From Echinometra lucunter (Eukaryota; Echinodermata; Echinoidea; Camarodonta; Echinometridae): a DNA stretch of 64,000 bases. The notes below the pieces were generated by a model. That model had not been told where the DNA came from. It ran no database searches and saw only the letters and a program-made list of their open reading frames with translations. The position numbers and the translations under genes are program-made. Position 1 is the stretch's first letter. Each line of letters begins with the position of its first letter. The DNA lies in the NCBI GenBank assembly GCA_029962745.1, contig CM057153.1, positions 35,667,340 through 35,731,339 on the forward strand. Reading direction: 5' to 3'. Shown one piece after another: positions 60,201 through 64,000 of this stretch.

Positions 60201-61061
60201 TATTCATTCGTTCATTTCGTTAATGAACAATAAGTTCTGTAGTCTTTCTTTCCTTTGAATTTCATCCTTTAATCTTAAACTTTTTTCTTTTGCTTGTTTC
60301 CATTTTATGCTTTTCCTAATATACTATTCTCTTCTCAGCAGATATTGCAGTGCTTCAAGTCTTCTCTCCTCCCCTCTCTCTCTCTCTCTCCCTCTCTCTT
60401 TCTCTCTCTCTCCCTTTCTCTCCATCCCTCTCTCTCTCTCTCTCTCTCTCTCCAAATACATATGGCGTTTCATATTTCTTCAAAATGAATCCTATTGTTT
60501 TCTCGTAGATGTAGCCTGAAATAAGATGTTACATTAAGCACTTAAATGGAAAGTTCTTGCTCAAATCACTCCAAAACTGTTCGACTTCCATTGTCTCATT
60601 GATTCTTCTTCTTCTTCTTGTTTTCATATCTGCAGGATACTACTGACCGTGCTGCCTTTGAGAACCCCATCTTTGCCAATATGAACGGCAACACTGAGGA
60701 GAACATCTACATGAACGACGACGAACTTGCGGCTCAGGGGTACTACGAGCCTAATTACGACCTCAACACGGGGCTCGAAAAGCCAGCCCTCACCACCAGC
60801 CCCGATGATGCGGTGTACCTCCCGGAGAAGATGGGGGTGCCTGAGGGTGGGATCGATGCCTCTGCCATCCCTCCTCCACCGGATGACCTTCCTCCGCCCC
60901 CTCCTGAACTGCAGGTTGGAGGAGAGATGAACGGGCAGGCCAGGATGGTACCGTTACCTGAGATGGACCTCATGACTCCACCCACGTCACCTACATTCAG
61001 TCCTTCTGAAGCGGAGGGTGATAAGAACACGCTGGTCTTCCGGGATGATGATGATGAATGA
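30756..61061 (+). CDS. LDL-receptor-related protein, two-cluster, 42 exons, complete
   Basis: Endocytic receptor of the LDLR family, 2001 residues. Exons: 30756-30834, 35475-35600, 35982-36116, 37069-37191, 37529-37651, 38245-38370, 38509-38631, 38988-39113, 39912-40046, 40584-40703, 41512-41631, 42322-42444, 42907-43029, 43346-43477, 44165-44423, 44876-45004, 45486-45656, 46436-46665, 46939-47187, 47537-47653, 48129-48251, 48627-48749, 49013-49135, 49655-49771, 49977-50093, 50585-50704, 51467-51604, 52018-52143, 52717-52839, 53296-53421, 53817-53948, 54551-54679, 55237-55378, 55808-55996, 56530-56753, 57153-57341, 58251-58397, 59027-59114, 59467-59528, 59866-59959, 60100-60178, 60636-61061. 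They total 6006 nt, all in phase, all with GT donors and AG acceptors. Nearly every LDLa/EGF exon is phase 1-1. Module order is that of insect vitellogenin/yolkless receptors; the tail resembles megalin. Orthology to LRP2, LRP1 or a yolk receptor is unresolved, so no symbol is given. Confidence 0.95.
30835..35474 (+). other. LRP intron 1
   Basis: The longest intron of the gene. It carries the GTA/AGT-GGA repeat array (32505-33270). The rest is AT-rich, with no supported exon and no clear transposon termini. An 80-codon frame at 33562-33804 has no recognisable domain. Confidence 0.7.
32505..33270. repeat. GTA/GGA trinucleotide array with embedded minisatellite
   Basis: About 770 bases of AGT/GTA and AGG/GGA triplets. 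Inside, a longer unit containing GCAGTGGTATATAGGTGGTA recurs at about 32944, 33020 and 33083, with a variant ending near 33200, so a minisatellite of roughly 60-100 bp has grown within the trinucleotide array. Long Val/Ala/Gly open frames are artefacts of the triplet period. Confidence 0.93.
35475..35600 (+). CDS. LRP exon 2: N-terminal EGF-like module
   Basis: Encodes one six-cysteine EGF-like module ([15 protein letters not shown], then CSCP and a final VCV). It lies before the first LDLa cluster, whereas LRP1, LRP2 and insect vitellogenin receptors usually begin with LDLa modules (family knowledge). Phase 1-1. Confidence 0.88.
35848..35930 (+). pseudogene. Decayed duplicate of LRP exon 3 (LDLa)
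   Basis: A splice acceptor (GTTACAG) is followed by a copy of the first part of exon 3: read in the same phase it gives [19 protein letters not shown] and then a TAG stop, against [21 protein letters not shown] in the true exon only ~50 bp downstream. The first cysteine has become serine, and the second half, with the calcium-binding Asp/Glu residues, is missing. Inclusion would terminate the protein. Confidence 0.85.
35982..42444 (+). CDS. LRP exons 3-12: first ligand-binding cluster, ten LDLa modules
   Basis: Ten consecutive exons, each one complete six-cysteine LDLa module bounded by phase-1 introns. The calcium-cage signature CDGxxDCxDxSDE is visible in most, e.g. [13 protein letters not shown] (exon 3), [13 protein letters not shown] (exon 6) and [13 protein letters not shown] (exon 10). 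Exons 7 and 9 end DDE instead of SDE and exon 12 ends LDE, which keep the Asp/Glu ligands. Exon 9 has an insertion of basic residues (EKKHRKNRC). Exon 4 uses a weak GTGGGC donor. Such clusters bind basic surfaces of lipoproteins, yolk proteins and chaperones in this family. Confidence 0.94.
36734..36805. mobile_element. Left-end fragment of the inner hAT family
   Basis: Begins CATTGGCGTAAATCCCGAGG and continues with a GATATACCCC run and CCCCCACTTTTTAAG, as in the element at 27933-28475 but internally shortened. No matching right terminus is visible before exon 4, so it is a truncated copy in intron 3. Confidence 0.7.
36835..36999. mobile_element. MITE (36841-36993) in LRP intron 3
   Basis: Ends GGTCCCGTTGCATAAA and the inverted TTTTATGCAACGGGGCCC, with arms extending through ACCATTAATxxTAACT and TGCCATCAA. 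The flanks carry AGATCA on both sides (36835-36840 and 36994-36999), possibly extended by GG to 8 bp. It is 153 bp and non-coding. Confidence 0.82.
39463..39825. repeat. TA-repeat tract with palindromes and inverted exon-10 copy
   Basis: Within LRP intron 8: a perfect palindrome with 33-bp arms around a TA core (39463-39540); a TA run; a 93-bp block (39607-39699) identical to the reverse complement of 40689-40781; a 33-bp block (39711-39743) identical to the reverse complement of 40834-40866; and a second TA-cored palindrome with ATCGGTT/AACCGAT arms (about 39751-39796). The 93-bp block includes the last 15 bp of exon 10 and its donor. Confidence 0.92.
41344..41380. repeat. Perfect 14-bp hairpin in LRP intron 10
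   Basis: CCACTGATCTCTAC (41344-41357) and GTAGAGATCAGTGG (41367-41380) are exact inverted copies separated by 9 bases. No transposon flank was recognised. The role is unknown. Confidence 0.8.
42907..43477 (+). CDS. LRP exons 13-14: EGF pair before propeller 1
   Basis: Two EGF-like modules in separate phase-1 exons. The first has [15 protein letters not shown] and CTCDSGF; the second has [15 protein letters not shown] and CKCAEGY. The (V/I)(N/D)EC starts and the N-T-A/I-G-S-Y pattern indicate calcium-binding EGFs. This is the pair that precedes the beta-propeller in LDLR-family proteins. Confidence 0.94.
43570..43757. mobile_element. 188-bp MITE, AACACGATAAAAACTAC termini, LRP intron 14
   Basis: Terminal inverted repeats AACACGATAAAAACTACTTT and AAAGTAGTTTTTATCGTGTT enclose a non-coding core with AGAAATGTGCGGACTTTAC. 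A second copy of the same length, in the opposite orientation, is at 53472-53659 in intron 30 of the same gene. Confidence 0.85.
44165..46665 (+). CDS. LRP exons 15-18: first YWTD beta-propeller
   Basis: Four exons make a six-bladed propeller. Blade motifs seen: RLFVMD (where YWTD is usual), [20 protein letters not shown] and YVYLTDW, closing with [13 protein letters not shown]. The start [15 protein letters not shown] and the [11 protein letters not shown] blade are very like those of LRP1 and LRP2. In this family the propeller drives ligand release at endosomal pH and needs a dedicated chaperone to fold. Introns here switch to phase 2, as expected inside one domain. Confidence 0.94.
46083..46130. 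repeat. ATTC tetranucleotide microsatellite in LRP intron 17
   Basis: About twelve TTCA/ATTC units, 350 bp upstream of exon 18. Confidence 0.9.
46939..47187 (+). CDS. LRP exon 19: EGF fused to an LDLa module
   Basis: One 249-nt exon encodes the EGF that closes propeller 1 ([21 protein letters not shown]) and the first LDLa of the second cluster ([13 protein letters not shown]). The two modules share an exon with no intron between them, unlike the one-module-per-exon rule elsewhere in the gene. Confidence 0.94.
47537..52839 (+). CDS. LRP exons 20-29: second ligand-binding cluster
   Basis: Ten one-module LDLa exons which, with exon 19, make an eleven-module cluster. Calcium-cage examples: [13 protein letters not shown] (20), [13 protein letters not shown] (22), [13 protein letters not shown] (24), [13 protein letters not shown] (29); exon 25 has GDDE. 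Exons 22 and 24 are close to each other in the cage region, which suggests local duplication. The last cysteine of exon 28 is built across the splice (T|GT), which explains its apparent absence when that exon is read alone. Confidence 0.94.
51065..51301. mobile_element. 227-bp MITE (51070-51296), CACTCTTAAAA termini
   Basis: CACTCTTAAAA at the left and TTTTAGAGTG at the right, each followed inward by AGTCAGTTAAAAATGACTAG or its inverse, flanked by AACGT on both sides (51065-51069, 51297-51301). CAC...GTG ends with a 5-bp duplication resemble Transib-type elements, but that assignment is only inference. Confidence 0.78.
53296..53948 (+). CDS. LRP exons 30-31: EGF pair before propeller 2
   Basis: Exon 30 has [13 protein letters not shown] and CSCADGH; exon 31 has [14 protein letters not shown] and CTCAPGY, the latter a calcium-binding EGF start. 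Both exons are phase 1-1 and repeat the arrangement of exons 13-14. Confidence 0.93.
53472..53659. mobile_element. 188-bp MITE, inverted copy of the family at 43570
   Basis: Same length and termini as the copy at 43570-43757 but in opposite orientation, with the shared core AGTCCGCACATTTCT. It starts 51 bp after exon 30. Confidence 0.85.
53970..54210 (+). repeat. tRNA-derived SINE in LRP intron 31
   Basis: GGGTTCAAATCCTGACACG at about 54039 matches a polymerase III B box. It is followed by a body of the type seen in sea urchin SINEs (TTTGGCAAGAGAATAATCTC, TTTGCCACTCTCCACCCAG, then AAACTGGGTACG). The A box is degenerate. The family resemblance is recalled, not computed. Confidence 0.6.
54551..57341 (+). 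CDS. LRP exons 32-36: second YWTD beta-propeller
   Basis: Five exons. Blade motifs: [28 protein letters not shown] and a weak last blade (NIFFTT). In exon 34 an acidic-then-basic insertion follows NLYWTDLG: a Glu/Asp/Asn run, then SRRKKRDG (RRKKR at 55863-55877), which fits a furin-type cleavage site. As in propeller 1, the phases are mixed. The propeller is followed by an EGF in exon 37. Confidence 0.92.
57485..57910. mobile_element. 420-bp DNA element (57488-57907), TAA duplication
   Basis: Termini AGCCCGGCGCACACTATACG and the inverted CGTATAGTGTGCGCGGGCT differ by one base gap; arms extend inward through GATCCGxCTGCGA. Both sides carry TAA (57485-57487 and 57908-57910), a 3-bp duplication typical of PIF/Harbinger elements. 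Non-coding, in LRP intron 36. Confidence 0.82.
58251..59528 (+). CDS. LRP exons 37-39: juxtamembrane EGF modules
   Basis: Exon 37 closes propeller 2 with an EGF ([19 protein letters not shown]). Exons 38 and 39 together encode a second EGF of the laminin/Notch type ([20 protein letters not shown]), split in phase 2. Such C-x-NGG-x-C and G-W-x-G-x-x-C repeats occupy the juxtamembrane region of LRP1 in larger numbers; here there is only one. Confidence 0.9.
58460..58636. repeat. Perfect (TTC)59 repeat in LRP intron 37
   Basis: 59 uninterrupted TTC units on the sense strand (GAA on the template), starting 63 bp after exon 37. Open frames across it (Phe, Ser, Glu, Arg or Leu runs) are artefacts. 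A pure polypurine/polypyrimidine mirror tract of this length can form triplex DNA. Confidence 0.97.
59866..59959 (+). CDS. LRP exon 40: transmembrane helix
   Basis: Encodes [19 protein letters not shown], then IIIRRRTG: one hydrophobic span of about 23 residues followed by a basic stop-transfer. It sets the orientation with the LDLa/EGF/propeller part outside the cell. Confidence 0.96.
60100..61061 (+). CDS. LRP exons 41-42: cytoplasmic tail
   Basis: About 170 residues. Exon 41 carries [13 protein letters not shown], which resembles the G-V-T-F-R-S-G-A-D-L segment just inside the membrane of megalin (from memory). Exon 42 has FENPIFANM, an FxNPxF sorting motif in place of the usual FxNPxY, then tyrosine-containing EEPs ([14 protein letters not shown]), two proline runs ([13 protein letters not shown]), a [12 protein letters not shown] phospho-site cluster and an acidic end (RDDDDE). 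The stop is TGA at 61059-61061. Confidence 0.93.
60372..60452. repeat. CT microsatellite in LRP intron 41
   Basis: About 80 bases of CTCTCT with TTT and CCC interruptions. A similar CT tract (42235-42312) directly precedes the acceptor of exon 12 and probably serves as its polypyrimidine tract. Confidence 0.9.
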
Positions 61062-63810
61062 GGATTGGAGCTCATCTTGTCTTTTACCAAGCGCATGAGA
61101 GACTAGTCTTTGTCATGATTAAAGTCAGTCATGAGGATAGAATCTTATCTTGTCCTATACTCAGAGCCAGATAGACTGAAGTCAACAGTCTTTCCTTTTG
61201 ACTGATTAGGATTGGATCTGATCTTGTCCTGTTTTGAGAGACTCTCTATGTTGAGCATCTAGTGGAAGTCCTTTTGATTCTCAAATGGGAATATTTCCAG
61301 AGACTCAATCAATCATGGGTTTTTTGTACATGTATTCACATTTTTGAGAAAAAAATAATATTTATATCCAGTATGAAATTTACATTTTATAACCATGAGC
61401 TGCAAATATGTCATCTATTGCTTCATGTCATGACAAAGCCCAAAGATATTGTGTTTTAGAAGATGATACAGTATTGACATTAATTACTGTAACCTTCTTT
61501 CTTCCATTAAATGCTTCTTCTATGTTAACTTTTTAGATAGTACTAATTCCTCAACATTTATGCCTGAAAGTTTTTACCATTCTACCTCTACATAGTAGTT
61601 ATATATATAGTGTCTTTGTCTCTAAAAATTTTCTTCAGATCTGACTCCAAATCTCAGATTTGATCTTATTGACGTCTTTGTACTATTAATCAATGCAGGT
61701 TAGGCAGAATCTTCTAAATTTCATCTTGACTCGAATTTCTATGCGTGGTATAAACCAAATATTTTCAGCTTTATCATGATTCTACTGTATTCCAGTGTGC
61801 TTGTTCTTGTCGTAGATATTCACAATTGCATCAAAATAAGCAAAGCAACGCTACTTTATAGTCACAATGATTATATACTAGTAGTGCACATAGATTATAT
61901 TATTGATGTTGTATTTTCACTTTATCATAATGTGGATTTTAAAATGTATCAAAGATTTTCTCAGTTTTATTTATGGATTTCAACTAAAGAAATATTTGTA
62001 AAATGTTTTAGAAGTTCTTCCAACTTAAGAAAATCGGATATCACCTTTTTTTCCACAGATCATTCTTGCTTCAATCTACCAGCATTTCAATGCCGCAATA
62101 TTTTAGAATGGTTAACTACTCTGTGTGTATTTCAGTACCTTTCTCATAATTACTTCTTTTCCATCCTTTCCTTCCAATTAATCGAAATCACAATGTACAA
62201 GTAGATGAAAACTTGATTTGTGATTTTGTGTTTAGTTCCTCATGTAAGTTGTTGTGCTGTCATGAAATATACAGATCATTAAGAATTTTTTAACTCTGAT
62301 AAATATTGCCTACATGTATCTACGTTTGTTTGTCCATCTGTATCGCATTTGTGTTTGACATGTACTCTTCAGTAATATTCTTCCAATATGACTGCACGTG
62401 ATTAATATTTTATAATACATCATTTCGTTTCCATGAATGTATATTGATATACTAGATACACAAGGGCCTATACTCACAACAGTTAACCTCCCGTCAAAAA
62501 CTGCAGACTCCCTTGATGTAGGCCTATGCAGGAATACTTATGAAGGAGCAACTTATGCAAACTTGTGAGCTAAACATTTGCAAAAAGCGGAAGTCAGTTT
62601 GCATGGTTGTTTTCCCTACTATGATTTTCCTGGTACGGCTCAAGAAAGAGGTTTTGCCAAACGGTTGATATAAGCCAAAGTATCCGCATCATAGCCAGTA
62701 AGTCAGTATTATATTGTAATTAGAAATTTCACTTTTGATTGCAACACTTGACCATCATTTATTCACTGTTACTGTTCATATTTTTCTGTATCATATTTTT
62801 CCGTAAGAACAGTTTTAGAAATGAATGTGTACTTTGGGATGTAGAAATTTGTCTAACATTTAGGTTTTGATAAAGTAAATAGCACAAGTGTATATGTATC
62901 AATTGCAATTTGTACAATACAAATCGGGATAATGTATGTTAAAAGCATTATTAGTATTATGATGTTATTATTATTATTTCCACTGCAAAGAACTACTACT
63001 TGCTTAACAGTTCTCTGTGTTGAAAGAAATAGCCATCTACTCCATACAAAAAATGGACATTTCGAGAATGCTTTCTACTCCATTGACTACGAATTATTTT
63101 TTAAAAAATATTTATTGATAAGAGGAGAATCTTTCACTGGTCGTATTGAGTGATTTTTCATTGTGGGATGACATAAATGCAATTTAGGAATGTCTTGTAC
63201 GGGACACAAAGATATCTAAAACAACTATAGCCATAATTCCACCTTATTCCAGCCAAAATGATGTAATTTCTCCAAGTGACTATGATCCTGATTTTCGATT
63301 GATATGGAACTCCGATAGGCACCATGATTGCCCAAATACATTTCATTAATGTTTCAAATGATTATTAGGATTGAAAATGTTACTAGAATGCTATTTATGC
63401 CACTACATAATCAATATGATATGTGTTTTTTAACACAAATTATCATGTATGATTATATTTTGTAATTCAACACGTTACTCATATTTATTGTCCAATAAAC
63501 TGTATGTCTTTTATCAATGTTCATCAGCAATCATTCCTAACGAGATAAATTCTTTAAGACATTTCAAGATTTGTTAGAATAGAAATATAAATAAGAAATT
63601 ATTTTTGAGAAAATTGTGCTTTTAGAATAAATATTCAACAAACTGAATATCCAGTTGTATGAACATTTGATGAGGTCTTATGTGTAAAATTTCGATTTGT
63701 ATACTTGAAAATGATTATCATGAACTTGAATGTATGTCTTTGTGTATATATATCTGAACATGTAGCATTTTTAAAATGACCAAATAAATTGTATGCAAAA
63801 TTGCTAGTAT
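61062..63810 (+). other. Probable LRP 3' UTR
   Basis: AT-rich sequence with no recognisable coding frame; the 142-codon frame at 61776-62204 has no domain and no good start. AATAAA signals lie at 63494-63499, 63626-63631 and 63783-63788, so the 3' UTR could be about 2.4 to 2.7 kb. Several ATTTA-type and TGTAAATA-like words occur, but none is assigned a role. Confidence 0.6.
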
Positions 63811-64000
63811 TACAGTCTAATTCTTTGTCTCCTTAATGAGTTTGTGGTGTCGTCATTGGGTGAAAACTCACTAATTTCTGAGGTTTATATATCTTGTGCT
63901 AAATATGACCGGAACATTTATTTTAAAATGGTACTACATTCATAAACGGCACCGTTCCTAGAATACCGATACTATTCTTTCAAAACAAATGCACAGAAAT

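Noticed and set aside
61776..62204. 142-codon frame downstream of the LRP stop
   Set aside because: AT-driven frame in the probable 3' UTR with no recognisable motif.

Overview
The window looks like animal nuclear DNA, most likely from an echinoid (sea urchin). The evidence is split genes with GT/AG introns and mostly phase-1 module exons, a Toll-like receptor with its whole coding region in one exon, a single-ORF Ty3/gypsy element with short LTRs, a tRNA-derived SINE of sea urchin style, and a high density of small inverted-repeat DNA elements. The species call is inference; no marker gene names it.

Layout from left to right. 1-5159 is the coding body and 3' LTR of a Ty3/gypsy retrotransposon; its 5' LTR lies outside the window. 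5160-8786 has no supported exon but holds a foldback repeat built on a GGTGTT unit (about 7278-7978). 8787-14827 carries the last eight coding exons (+ strand) of an ELK-type KCNH voltage-gated potassium channel: the cyclic-nucleotide-binding-homology domain, a long tail, a coiled coil and a C-terminus ending in T-D-L. The pore-forming half lies upstream of these exons and was not found in the window. 14828-21703 is non-coding with a CAT microsatellite, a long inverted repeat and a TA-flanked MITE. 21704-24385 (- strand) encodes an intact Toll-like receptor of 893 residues. 24410-30755 is repeat-rich: a LINE remnant and two nested hAT-type elements, each with a perfect 8-bp target duplication.

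30756-61061 (+ strand) is the main gene: a complete LDL-receptor-related protein of 42 coding exons. Spliced exactly as listed, it gives 6006 nt, or 2001 residues plus a stop, with every junction in phase. Domain order is signal peptide, EGF, ten LDLa modules, two EGFs, a YWTD propeller, EGF plus eleven LDLa modules, two EGFs, a second YWTD propeller, two EGFs, a transmembrane helix and a cytoplasmic tail with an FENPIF sorting motif. This is the two-cluster plan and size of invertebrate vitellogenin/yolkless receptors, with a tail that resembles megalin (LRP2). Its introns hold decayed exon copies, an inverted exact copy of an exon-intron boundary, several MITEs, a SINE and a perfect 59-unit TTC repeat. 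61062 to about 63810 is its probable 3' UTR.

The genes are not an operon: they encode an ion channel, an innate immune receptor and an endocytic receptor, and no functional link is claimed. The most unusual material is inside the LRP gene (a furin-type basic site in the last propeller, pseudo-exons, the permuted inverted copy of exon 10) and the nested hAT insertions upstream of it.
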